A program made the position numbers and the translations under genes. A model generated the notes under the pieces. That model saw nothing but the letters and a program-made list of their open reading frames with translations. It was not told the origin of the DNA and searched no databases. A stretch of DNA of 64,000 nt from DASWTL01 sp966250385 (GTDB taxonomy: Bacteria > Bacteroidota > Bacteroidia > Sphingobacteriales > Sphingobacteriaceae), in NCBI GenBank assembly GCA_966250385.1, contig CBINHC010000006.1, forward strand, positions 166,912 to 230,911. The letters are read 5' to 3'. This document shows positions 7,954-15,655 of this stretch, in pieces. Position 1 is the first letter of the stretch, and each line of letters begins with the position of its first letter.

Positions 7954-10365
7954 CTACCGGGCCCGGTTCTCTTCTTCGCTTGCCCCGGTTTTCCGGTTCC
8001 TGGCAGCCTTAAGTTTTTTATCCCCGAAAGTGTAGCTCACGCTCAGGTTGAATCTCCGGCTTTCCCACTCATTCTGCCAGCGGGCATCGATATTATTGTA
8101 CCGGATGGTGCTTCTGTAGCGGGCGGTATCGAAGATGTCAGTGATGTTGAAGTTCATCGTAAGTTTATCAGCCAGCAGGATCTTCCTCACGCCCGTACTG
8201 ACCAGATATCCGGCCTTCATGTGGTAGATCCCGTCCACGGATGGGGAGCTGTAATACCCCGACAGCGAGATCCGCCATTTCGCCGGGAGGTTGAAGTAAT
8301 TCTCCATGCTGCCCGACCAGTTCCAGCCCGCGTTTTCGAATTCGATCCCCTCGATCGGTGAGATCAGGTCCCGGTAACCGAATTCGAGCTGCAGGTTGGT
8401 GTTCCACCACCTCAGTACGTTGAATGAACCGCCGGAGCTCAGGCTCAGGTAATGGGCCTTATTCAGGTTTTGCGGCATGGATACCGACTCCTTCGTCTGG
8501 TCATTCTGGGTGAAGATCGTGGCGGACACATCGTTTTGCGCCACATAGCTCATGCTTAACAGCTGGAAGCTTTTAAACGTGTAATTGAGCTGCAGCGACT
8601 GCGAAAATGACGGCTGCAGGAAGGGATTGCCTTTGATGGCCGTGTACGGATCCGAGTAGAATACGAAGGGGTTCACACTCCGGTATGCCGGACGGCTGAT
8701 GCGGCGGCTGTAGGACATGTTCAGCTTATGGTCCTGCTTCGCATTATAGCTCAGAAAGACAGACGGAAACCATTCCCAGAAGTTCCGGTTGACCACACTG
8801 TTCATTGTTCGTGAGTCACCTGCCGAAATGGTTTGTTCAGCCCGGAGGCCGGCCTTCATCTCCCACCGGCCGGTGAGATTTCGGCCTACCGAAAGGTAGC
8901 CCCCGTGTATGGTCTCATCATAGATGAAGTGGTCAGTCCGCCTGGGGTCAGTGGTCCAGAGCCCGTTTTTCAGGGAGTCGAACTGTACCCTGCTGTCGGT
9001 AGTGACCCAGCTGGTCTTCCAGCCGGTTTCCAGCTTCCAGCGCCCGGAGAACGGGTGGGTGTAATCGGCTTTAACCGCCCGGATGAAAACTTCCGAAGGA
9101 GTATAGTTTCGTAGCAGGACCTGCCTGACCGGGCTTGCCTCCCCGTCGAAATACCGGTTGCTGAAGCTTTCATCCCGGGAGGAGTTGTACCTGACATAAT
9201 CAGCATCCACATTGAACTCCCGTCCCAGCGTGTCCAGCCTTGCCCGGTAATTGATGTTCAGCGCGGCATTTCCGGATGTGTTCCGCTGGGGGTTGTTCAT
9301 CTGAACCTCACCCCAAAGGTTGCCGAACCGGTCGAAGGTGCGGGACGTCGCGTCCACCATGGTCCGGTCCGGTGAGGTATATCCTTTGAAGATCACCCCC
9401 ACGGTATGTCTTTCCGTGATGTCAAGATCACCCCCGAGGGAGTAATTCAGGCTCTTGGTTATGGGATGCCAGTAGTTCTCCTGCCTGAAGACCGAGTCGC
9501 CGATCACGCGGTCAATATTAAGCAGGTTATAGGAATTGTAATGGCCGCCGCTGATCCGGCTGAACAGCCTGAACCGGCCGACCTGATAGTTCAGTGTGCC
9601 GCCGCCCCAGACCTTTTCGTACCTGCCTACGCCTGTTCCGGCATTTAGCGAGCCGTTCACTCCCAGGCGGTTGGTTTTCTTCAGCAGGATATTGATGATC
9701 CCGGTGGCGCCCTCCGCGTCATAGGACGCCGGCGGATTGGCGATCAGCTCGATCCTGCCGATGTTTTCGGCCTGCATCTGCTTAAGATACTGACTTAGCT
9801 CCGCTCCGGTCATGTAGGTCCTTCTTCCGTCGATCAGGATCACCACCCCGGAGCTGCCGCGGTAGACGACCTGATCGTCCTTGTCGATCGTAACGCCGGG
9901 TGCCTTCCTCAGTACGTCCAGGGCTGTTTCCCCGGCGGTCTGCATTTGCTGAAGGTTCATGACCAGGCGGTCGGCCTTCTGTTCGAGGGTAGGCACATTC
10001 CCCGTTACAACGACCTCCCGCAATTGATTGTCTGCTTCGGTGAGGTAAACCGGAGGTACGACGACCAGCGGTTTGCGGACGTCCACCGGGATGATGCGGA
10101 TGCGGTACCCCATCATGGAAACCCTTATTGCATACCGGCCGAATGCCACCGGGCCGAATTCGAATGCGCCCGTTGTATTGCTGACCTGACGGGCAGCCGG
10201 CGTGGAATCCGGTAATGCCAGGAGTGCGATGCTTGCTGACGGCAACGGGAGCTTCTGAAGCTGGTCCCTTACTTCGCCTTTGATGACCCCCTGCTGGCCT
10301 GCAGCTGCAAGGCTCCAGCCGCAGAGGATGAGTACGGCGAGATGCCTGATAAATGTATTGTTCAT
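7954..10365 (-). CDS. TonB-linked outer-membrane beta-barrel receptor (outer membrane beta-barrel family, PF14905-like)
   Basis: 803 residues. A signal peptide (to about residue 23, ending AAGQQ) is followed by a carboxypeptidase-regulatory-like domain (24-105), a plug-type segment starting at REVVVTGNVP with VLRKAPGVTIDKDD and VVILIDGRRTY, and then a long beta-barrel rich in aromatic strands to the C-terminus. No SusD partner is adjacent, so it is not a classical SusC. The substrate is unknown. It is divergent from a LytS/LytTR two-component pair 180 bases away, which may control it; this is inference from position only. Confidence 0.85.
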   Translation of the reverse strand: MNNTFIRHLAVLILCGWSLAAAGQQGVIKGEVRDQLQKLPLPSASIALLALPDSTPAARQVSNTTGAFEFGPVAFGRYAIRVSMMGYRIRIIPVDVRKPLVVVPPVYLTEADNQLREVVVTGNVPTLEQKADRLVMNLQQMQTAGETALDVLRKAPGVTIDKDDQVVYRGSSGVVILIDGRRTYMTGAELSQYLKQMQAENIGRIELIANPPASYDAEGATGIINILLKKTNRLGVNGSLNAGTGVGRYEKVWGGGTLNYQVGRFRLFSRISGGHYNSYNLLNIDRVIGDSVFRQENYWHPITKSLNYSLGGDLDITERHTVGVIFKGYTSPDRTMVDATSRTFDRFGNLWGEVQMNNPQRNTSGNAALNINYRARLDTLGREFNVDADYVRYNSSRDESFSNRYFDGEASPVRQVLLRNYTPSEVFIRAVKADYTHPFSGRWKLETGWKTSWVTTDSRVQFDSLKNGLWTTDPRRTDHFIYDETIHGGYLSVGRNLTGRWEMKAGLRAEQTISAGDSRTMNSVVNRNFWEWFPSVFLSYNAKQDHKLNMSYSRRISRPAYRSVNPFVFYSDPYTAIKGNPFLQPSFSQSLQLNYTFKSFQLLSMSYVAQNDVSATIFTQNDQTKESVSMPQNLNKAHYLSLSSGGSFNVLRWWNTNLQLEFGYRDLISPIEGIEFENAGWNWSGSMENYFNLPAKWRISLSGYYSSPSVDGIYHMKAGYLVSTGVRKILLADKLTMNFNITDIFDTARYRSTIRYNNIDARWQNEWESRRFNLSVSYTFGDKKLKAARNRKTGASEEENRAR

Positions 10366-10545
10366 ATGACTGATCTGATCCGGTACAAATGTTCCGGTGA
10401 TACCCCGCTTTCTAAATAATATTATCCCAATGCCACCTGCAGCTACACCAACCGGTCGTTTTGCAGAAACCGGTGTTCATGTAAGCGGAGGATGGTTTTG
10501 TATAAAAAATAGACCGTTCAGTTGCCGATTTGCTACTTTTATACG

Positions 10546-11559
10546 ATGACCAGACAGAGGATTTTTGCCATTCATTTCGCGGCATGGGCCGCATACGTGG
10601 TCTACCAGGTACTTGGAGAATTTATCATAAGCGGGAATACCAGTATTCATCTGGCGTTGTCATTCACCTTTGTCAGGGTGTGCCAGTTCTATTTTTGCTA
10701 CCTGCTGGTATTTCCTCTTTTGGGTCGCCGGGACAGGCTGATGCCGCTGATCCTTGGGATCCTTGCCGCGCTGGCTCTTTTTACAGGCCTGCGGTATGTC
10801 GTGGAGGAGGTGTTGTTCCGCTATTTCTTCGGATTCGGGAATTATGGACGCGGCACCACCTTTAAATATTATGTGGCTGACAATCTCTATTGGGGCGCTC
10901 CGGGCATCATGCTCGCGGCGGTGCTGTGGAGTATCGAGAGAGCCTTCCGGCGGGAGCAGGAGAACAAACTGCTCCGGCAGGAAGTGACACGTGCCGAACT
11001 GGCCTTCCTCAAATCCCAGATGAATCCGCATTTCCTTTATAATTCACTGAATTATATTTACTCGCTGGCGATCCCGGTGTCCGAAAAGCTGGCAAATGCC
11101 GTTCTGCATCTTTCGGACCTGCTGCGGTACACGCTGAAGGAAAGTGTGGATGGTATGGTGAGCCTGGAACAGGAGGTGGCTTATATTGAAAATTATATCG
11201 AACTGTTCAGGATGCGGTTTGCCCCCGGTTTCTATGTCAAATTCAACGCGGACGGTGTTGCGCCCGATCAGACCGTCGCCTCGCTCATGCTGATTCCCTT
11301 CGTTGAAAATGCTTTCAAACATGGGGTGGTCAGCGACCCTGAAAGGCCGGTCCGGATCCGGCTCGCCGTTACTCCGGGACGCCTCACCTTTACGGTAAGT
11401 AACAAGATCAACCGGAACCAGAAAGATCATTCCGGCGGCGTGGGCCTGGCGAATATCCGGAGGAGACTCGAATTGCTCTACCCGGAGAAACATGAGCTGC
11501 TGATCTCGGAGAACGGGCAGACCTATAAAACGACACTGCAAATCAACCTCAACCCATGA
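10546..11559 (+). CDS. LytS/YehU-type sensor histidine kinase
   Basis: 337 residues from the ATG at 10546; an upstream TTG at 10522 is less likely. Four hydrophobic helices lie in the first 140 residues, followed by a His_kinase domain with the phosphoacceptor motif FLKSQMNPHFLYNSLN and the ATP-binding N-box MLIPFVENAFKHG, and a GVGLANIRRRL G-box. It would sense an unknown cue at the membrane and phosphorylate the adjacent LytTR regulator, whose start overlaps its stop (ATGA). A -7-like box TACTTTTA (10534-10541) lies only 4 bases before the ATG. Confidence 0.9.
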   Translation: MTRQRIFAIHFAAWAAYVVYQVLGEFIISGNTSIHLALSFTFVRVCQFYFCYLLVFPLLGRRDRLMPLILGILAALALFTGLRYVVEEVLFRYFFGFGNYGRGTTFKYYVADNLYWGAPGIMLAAVLWSIERAFRREQENKLLRQEVTRAELAFLKSQMNPHFLYNSLNYIYSLAIPVSEKLANAVLHLSDLLRYTLKESVDGMVSLEQEVAYIENYIELFRMRFAPGFYVKFNADGVAPDQTVASLMLIPFVENAFKHGVVSDPERPVRIRLAVTPGRLTFTVSNKINRNQKDHSGGVGLANIRRRLELLYPEKHELLISENGQTYKTTLQINLNP

Positions 11560-12269
11560 TGATCCGTTGTTTAGCCCTGGACGATGAATTGTATGCCGCT
11601 GAAATCCTCGCCGGCTACATCCGTAAAGTTCCCTTTCTCAGCCTGGTGGGCGTAACCACGGACTCCGTCCACGCCCTGACTCTGATCAATGCGGGTGAGG
11701 TGGATCTCCTTTTGCTGGATATTCAGATGCCCGACATAAATGGCGTCCAGCTCGCCCGCCTGATCAATCACAAGTGCAGGGTAATCTTCACGACCGCCTA
11801 TCCGGAATATGCCCTGGAAGGGTATGAACATGATGTGGTCGATTATCTGTTGAAACCGGTATCCTTTGACCGGTTCCTCAGGGCCGTTCAGAAAGTTCAG
11901 GGGCCTGCGCCGGTAACCCAGCCCGCCGTCCCCGTGCAGCCGGAGGAAAAGGAATACTTCTTTATCAAGGGAGAAACCAGGAACAAGTTCATAAAGGTCG
12001 CATTTGACGATATTCTTTTTGTCGAGGGTCTTAAGAACTATGTGTCTGTCCAGTTATCCGGACACCGGCACGTCACTTACCTTACCCTGAAGGAGGTGGA
12101 GACCCAGTTGCCCGCCGGAAGATTCCTGCGGGTTCATAAGTCGTTTATCGTATCTTTGGATAAGATCACCATGGTGGACGGCAATACCATCTATATCGGT
12201 AGCGACCGCGTTCCTTTGGGGGACAGTTACCGTGATCAGTTCTATTCCAGGATCAGAGATGCAACTTAA
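11556..12269 (+). CDS. LytTR family response regulator
   Basis: 237 residues. The receiver domain (1-120) has acidic residues Asp9-Asp10, the phosphoacceptor Asp55 in LLLLDIQMP, a Thr in IFTTAYPEY and Lys in YLLKPV. A proline-rich linker precedes the LytTR DNA-binding domain (about 138-235), with KVAFDDILFVEGLKNYVSV and FLRVHKSFIVSLDKI. It is translated from an ATGA overlap with the upstream histidine kinase, so the two form a two-component pair. The target genes are unknown; the divergent receptor is a candidate. Confidence 0.93.
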   Translation: MMIRCLALDDELYAAEILAGYIRKVPFLSLVGVTTDSVHALTLINAGEVDLLLLDIQMPDINGVQLARLINHKCRVIFTTAYPEYALEGYEHDVVDYLLKPVSFDRFLRAVQKVQGPAPVTQPAVPVQPEEKEYFFIKGETRNKFIKVAFDDILFVEGLKNYVSVQLSGHRHVTYLTLKEVETQLPAGRFLRVHKSFIVSLDKITMVDGNTIYIGSDRVPLGDSYRDQFYSRIRDAT

Positions 12270-12275
12270 CTGCTG

Positions 12276-12458
12276 ATGTTCAATAGCTTTAAATACCTGA
12301 CGGTTGCTTTTTTTGCAGCCATGCTGCTGACGGTGGTGGGGGTGGCGCTTCGTTTTATGAACGTACCGGTCGCCGGTTTCCTGATTTCGAGCATGCTTAT
12401 GGCGCAGGCCGTGGCCCTGGTCGCGATGATCGTCCTTCTGTTCAGGAAGCGCCGCTGA
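12276..12458 (+). CDS. Small two-helix membrane protein, hypothetical
   Basis: 60 residues starting at an ATG 6 bases after the LytTR gene. Two hydrophobic segments (about residues 8-27 and 32-55) end in a basic FRKRR tail. No family is recognised with certainty; the spacing of two helices around a short turn is loosely like the N-terminal membrane part of gliding protein GldL, but this is weak. It probably belongs to the same transcript as the two-component genes. Confidence 0.5.
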   Translation: MFNSFKYLTVAFFAAMLLTVVGVALRFMNVPVAGFLISSMLMAQAVALVAMIVLLFRKRR

Positions 12459-12490
12459 CCGTCTGGCATGCTTTTCGTACCTGAGCAGGC

Positions 12491-12712
12491 ATGAAAAGCA
12501 AATATTTACTTCGGGGAATAACAATGGTGCTCACCGGGCTCGCTCTCGGGTTCCTGGGCTGGTTCCTGAAAACCAACACCGGGTTTGTCTACGGCTGGGC
12601 CATGATTGCCGGGGTCGTCATCTTTGGAGTCGGGTTTCTGACCGTGGTTTACAGCCTGATCCGGTCCGTCGAATATCACTCGATCATGGAGGAGCGGTCG
12701 CACGCCAAATGA
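12491..12712 (+). CDS. Small membrane protein, hypothetical
   Basis: 73 residues with two predicted membrane helices (about 8-27 and 35-58) and a charged C-terminus. It follows the previous small membrane gene by 32 bases and is followed by a strong hairpin terminator, so it likely closes the transcript that starts with the histidine kinase. No known family is recognised. Confidence 0.5.
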   Translation: MKSKYLLRGITMVLTGLALGFLGWFLKTNTGFVYGWAMIAGVVIFGVGFLTVVYSLIRSVEYHSIMEERSHAK

Positions 12713-12736
12713 CGGTCAGAAGTGTTTACGACATCG

Positions 12737-12744
12737 TAATTTTG
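12737..12744 (+). promoter_or_regulatory. Orphan -7 box just before a terminator
   Basis: TAATTTTG matches the -7 consensus exactly, but a terminator hairpin starts 5 bases later and no -33 element is clear. It may be a chance match or start a very short RNA. Confidence 0.25.
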
Positions 12745-12748
12745 ATAT

Positions 12749-12792
12749 GAAGCCATATAGTTCATCCGTGCTGTATGGCTTCTTTGTTTTCC
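12749..12792 (+). terminator. Rho-independent terminator
   Basis: GAAGCCATATAG and CTGTATGGCTTC form a 12-bp stem (one G-T pair) with a 10-base loop, followed by TTTGTTTT. It closes the LytS/LytTR/small-membrane-protein transcript. Confidence 0.8.
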
Positions 12793-12907
12793 TTATCTTG
12801 GGGTAAAGAAGGTCCGGGCAGCCAGGCAGCAAAGTTTCTTTATGCGGGCCAGTCCGGCCTGATTCACGGGCAGTAACAGTAATGGTTTTTTCATGTTGAA
12901 CAGGTAA

Positions 12908-13351
12908 ATGGTTGAGTCAGTGGATCCCGGGAACCACCGGAAAGATAACATGCCGCCAGCCGGGGATGTTTGGAATACTCCGGCAAAAAAACGTTTTGTG
13001 TCTGCGCACAAGTTTTTCAGGGGATTCGTCTACGCTTTCAACGGTCTCCTGTACGCCTTCCGGACCCAGATCAATTTCCGGTTTCATGTACTGGCGGCGC
13101 TTTCGGCTGTCATACTGGGTATCGCCCTGGGGATCAGCGCATCTGAATGGATCTGGATCTGCAGCGCCATCCTGGTTGTCCTGATCGTCGAGCTGCTCAA
13201 TACGGCGATCGAGGTGCTGGTCGATCTCGTTTCCCCGGAATATCACCCCAAGGCGGGGATCATAAAGGATGTCTCCGCGGGCGCCGTCCTGCTTACCGCC
13301 GTGTTTGCGGCGCTGGTGGGGCTGTTTATCTTTGTTCCCAAGATTCTTTAA
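12908..13351 (+). CDS. dgkA: Diacylglycerol/undecaprenol kinase family protein
   Basis: 147 residues, a small inner-membrane lipid kinase. After a hydrophilic N-terminus the family motifs appear: FVYAFNGLLYAFRTQINFRFH, then VELLNTAIEVLVDLVSPEYH with the conserved glutamates and Asn, and KDVSAGAVLL. Three membrane helices follow the usual layout. The enzyme phosphorylates diacylglycerol or undecaprenol; Gram-negative context does not decide which. The N-terminus is about 20 residues longer than usual, so the ATG at 12950 is an alternative start. The stop abuts the recO start. Confidence 0.9.
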   Translation: MVESVDPGNHRKDNMPPAGDVWNTPAKKRFVSAHKFFRGFVYAFNGLLYAFRTQINFRFHVLAALSAVILGIALGISASEWIWICSAILVVLIVELLNTAIEVLVDLVSPEYHPKAGIIKDVSAGAVLLTAVFAALVGLFIFVPKIL

Positions 13352-14077
13352 ATGCTCCATAAAACCCGCGGCATCGTCTTCAAAACGACCAGCTATTCTG
13401 AAAGCAGTGTGGTCGTGCAGGTCTTCACCGAAAAGTTCGGCTTACAGTCCTACCTGATCAACGGTGTCAAGAAGCCCCGGGCGAAGATCCCGGTAAACAT
13501 CCTCCAGCCCCTGCACCTGCTTGACATGGTCGTCTATTATAAACCTTCCGGAGGCATTCAGCGGGTATCGGAGGTTCGGCAGGTTCCGCTTTTTCAATCG
13601 ATCCCCTATGATGTGGTGAAAAGCAGCCTGGTTATGTTTCTGAACGAGGTTTTGTACAAGGCGGTCCGTGAGGAGAGCGAGGATCAGGTGCTTTTCGAAT
13701 TCCTGTTCCAGAGTATTGAGCTGCTCGACCGGATGGAAAAGGGCCTGGGTAATTTTCACCTGTATTTTTTGCTCCACCTGACGCGGTTCCTCGGGTTTTA
13801 TCCGGACCGTACGCTGGAGAATGTGGCGGACTATTTTGATTTGGTGGAAGGCAGCTATACCCGGGTGACGCCGCCCCATGTTTCGGTGCTGCAGCCGCCC
13901 CATACGGCATACTGGACGGCAATTCTCGGCAGCAGTTACGATTCGCTTGAGAAGCTGCGGATCCCCGCAGAAGAACGGCGGCTCCTGCTGGGAAAGGTTC
14001 TGGACTATTACCGCCTCCATATCGGCGGATTCGGAAATATCCGGTCTGCCGAGGTGCTGGAGGAAGTGCTATCCTGA
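13352..14077 (+). CDS. recO: DNA repair protein RecO
   Basis: 241 residues. The N-terminal OB-fold region begins HKTRGIVFKTTSYSESSVVVQVFTEKFG, the standard RecO opening, followed by a helical C-terminal domain with FLNEVLYKAVREE and LTRFLGFYPD. No zinc-finger cysteines are present, as in many Bacteroidota. RecO anneals single strands and loads RecA together with RecR. The ATG follows the dgkA stop without any gap, so the two are co-transcribed. The gene ends exactly where the convergent CvpA-CAP gene ends. Confidence 0.93.
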   Translation: MLHKTRGIVFKTTSYSESSVVVQVFTEKFGLQSYLINGVKKPRAKIPVNILQPLHLLDMVVYYKPSGGIQRVSEVRQVPLFQSIPYDVVKSSLVMFLNEVLYKAVREESEDQVLFEFLFQSIELLDRMEKGLGNFHLYFLLHLTRFLGFYPDRTLENVADYFDLVEGSYTRVTPPHVSVLQPPHTAYWTAILGSSYDSLEKLRIPAEERRLLLGKVLDYYRLHIGGFGNIRSAEVLEEVLS

Positions 14078-15034
14078 TCAGTTCCTGAAATTCTGGGTTA
14101 CCATGATGCCGTAGATTCCCCCGTCCAGGATGCCGATCCCAACCCGGCCGAAAGTCGGCCGCAGAATATTCGCCCGGTGGCCGGGAGACTCCATCAGGCC
14201 CTGGTGCGCAATACGAAGCGTCTGGGCAAGTGCAAGGTTTTCGCCGGCGGCGATGAACGGGACCTTCGCTTTCCGGATCCTGTCAAAAGGCGATTCGCCT
14301 TCAGGACTGATATGGGAAAAGTAGCTCCGCGCAAACATGTCCCGCGAGTGAGCCCTTGCGACCGGTATGAGTTCCCGGTCAAGTCTCAGGGGCGCCAGGC
14401 CTTCCTTTTTGCGCTCGTTGTTGATCAGTACCAGCATCTCCAGTTCAAGGTCCTCCCTGGGCGGGGCATTTTTCACGGCAAAAGGCAGCCTGATATACTC
14501 TTCGGAGGTGGACTCGACAGCCATGCTGCCGGCGGGTATCCGGATCACGTCGGTCAGGTCCGGAGCAATCCGCGACTCCAGCACTTCGACCTGGTCGGAA
14601 AGTTTGCCGGCAAGAAAGCTGGACCGGCTTTCGCGCGTAAGGCCCGGCCAGAAGGGGATGGTTAATAAGAGCGTGGCAAGCAGGGCCGCATAAATCAGTC
14701 CGGCTGCAAGTCCGGGCAGGATTCCCAGGAAGGTATTGATCCTGCTGAAGTGGGCTTTTTCAGGGATCGCTTTATAGGGCGGTGTCAGGACGGTAAGGAT
14801 GACCAGGCGGATCAGGAAGATCGTCAGAATAAAGGATACCGGAATGGACCAGGAGCCGGTGACGCTGAAAAAGGATTCCAGAAGCCTGGCGACAGAAGGG
14901 TAGAGCCAGAGCGACACCAGGATGATGCTCAGCCAGCAAACCAGTTCCATCAATCCCAGCAGGAACCCTTTTTTCCAGTGGCTGCAGACAGCAACGGCGA
15001 TTACCAGGATCAACAGCACATCAACCATATTCAT
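14078..15034 (-). CDS. CvpA-type membrane protein fused to a C-terminal CAP (SCP/PR1) domain
   Basis: 318 residues from the ATG at 15034; the open frame runs back to 15133 but lacks family similarity there. Residues 1-150 hold four or five membrane helices in the CvpA pattern (VDVLLILVIAVAVCSHWKKGF). Residues about 190-318 form a CAP domain: MLVLINNERKKEGL, a first histidine in ARAHSRDMFARSYFSH, SPEGESPFDRI, GENLA and SPGHRANIL. CAP domains are secreted and usually extracellular, so here one would face the periplasm tethered to the inner membrane. Function is unknown; a cell-envelope role is an inference. Confidence 0.85.
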   Translation of the reverse strand: MNMVDVLLILVIAVAVCSHWKKGFLLGLMELVCWLSIILVSLWLYPSVARLLESFFSVTGSWSIPVSFILTIFLIRLVILTVLTPPYKAIPEKAHFSRINTFLGILPGLAAGLIYAALLATLLLTIPFWPGLTRESRSSFLAGKLSDQVEVLESRIAPDLTDVIRIPAGSMAVESTSEEYIRLPFAVKNAPPREDLELEMLVLINNERKKEGLAPLRLDRELIPVARAHSRDMFARSYFSHISPEGESPFDRIRKAKVPFIAAGENLALAQTLRIAHQGLMESPGHRANILRPTFGRVGIGILDGGIYGIMVTQNFRN

Positions 15035-15192
15035 CGGAAAGCATCTCCCATCCTCATAGAAACAATATAGTGTCCCATAAGTTGTGATTCCCGCTGCGGG
15101 GTCGCGACGTTCGGTCCCGGAATTAAAAAACAAAGGGTCTTCTTTCTTTTAACCATGGTTTGTTTAACTTTATGTATAACAAACCGCGTACT

Positions 15193-15651
15193 ATGGCACT
15201 TTTCAACCTTCAGATTAACGGTAAGATTTATAAGGCAGATGTGGAACCGGATACCCCGCTGCTATGGGTCCTGCGGGACAGTCTCCGCCTTGTAGGCACC
15301 AAGTACGGCTGCGGAATCGCCCAGTGCGGTGCCTGCACCGTCCACCTCAATGGGGCAGCGGTCCGGTCATGCGTGCTGCCGGTATCGGCTGTCGGCAACT
15401 CCAAAGTGATCACGATCGAAGGGCTGTCTGAAAACGGAGATCACCCGGTTCAGCAGGCCTGGGACGAAGTGGATGTCGCCCAGTGCGGCTATTGCCAGGC
15501 CGGCCAGATCATGACTGCAGCCGCTTTCCTGAAAAGAAATCCCCGTCCCTCAGACGAGGAGATCGAATCCGCGATGCATGGCAATATTTGCCGCTGCGGT
15601 GCTTATCACCGCATCCGTGAGGCCGTTAAAGTAGCAAGCACTAAATCCTGA
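15193..15651 (+). CDS. iorA: Isoquinoline 1-oxidoreductase-type [2Fe-2S] subunit
   Basis: 152 residues from the ATG at 15193; the ATG at 15172 is possible. It has a plant-ferredoxin-like [2Fe-2S] domain with cysteines in YGCGIAQCGACTVHLNG and RSC, and a second [2Fe-2S] domain with QCGYCQAGQ and GNICRCGAYHRI. This is the small electron-transfer subunit of two-subunit xanthine-oxidase-family enzymes that lack a flavin subunit. It lies 4 bases before the molybdopterin subunit gene. The substrate is not known; isoquinoline is only the namesake. Confidence 0.88.
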   Translation: MALFNLQINGKIYKADVEPDTPLLWVLRDSLRLVGTKYGCGIAQCGACTVHLNGAAVRSCVLPVSAVGNSKVITIEGLSENGDHPVQQAWDEVDVAQCGYCQAGQIMTAAAFLKRNPRPSDEEIESAMHGNICRCGAYHRIREAVKVASTKS

Positions 15652-15655
15652 AACC

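Noticed and set aside
12793..13011. 72-residue minus-strand ORF ahead of dgkA
   Set aside because: It overlaps the dgkA start region, has no recognisable domain and no promoter; dgkA on the other strand is clearly the gene.
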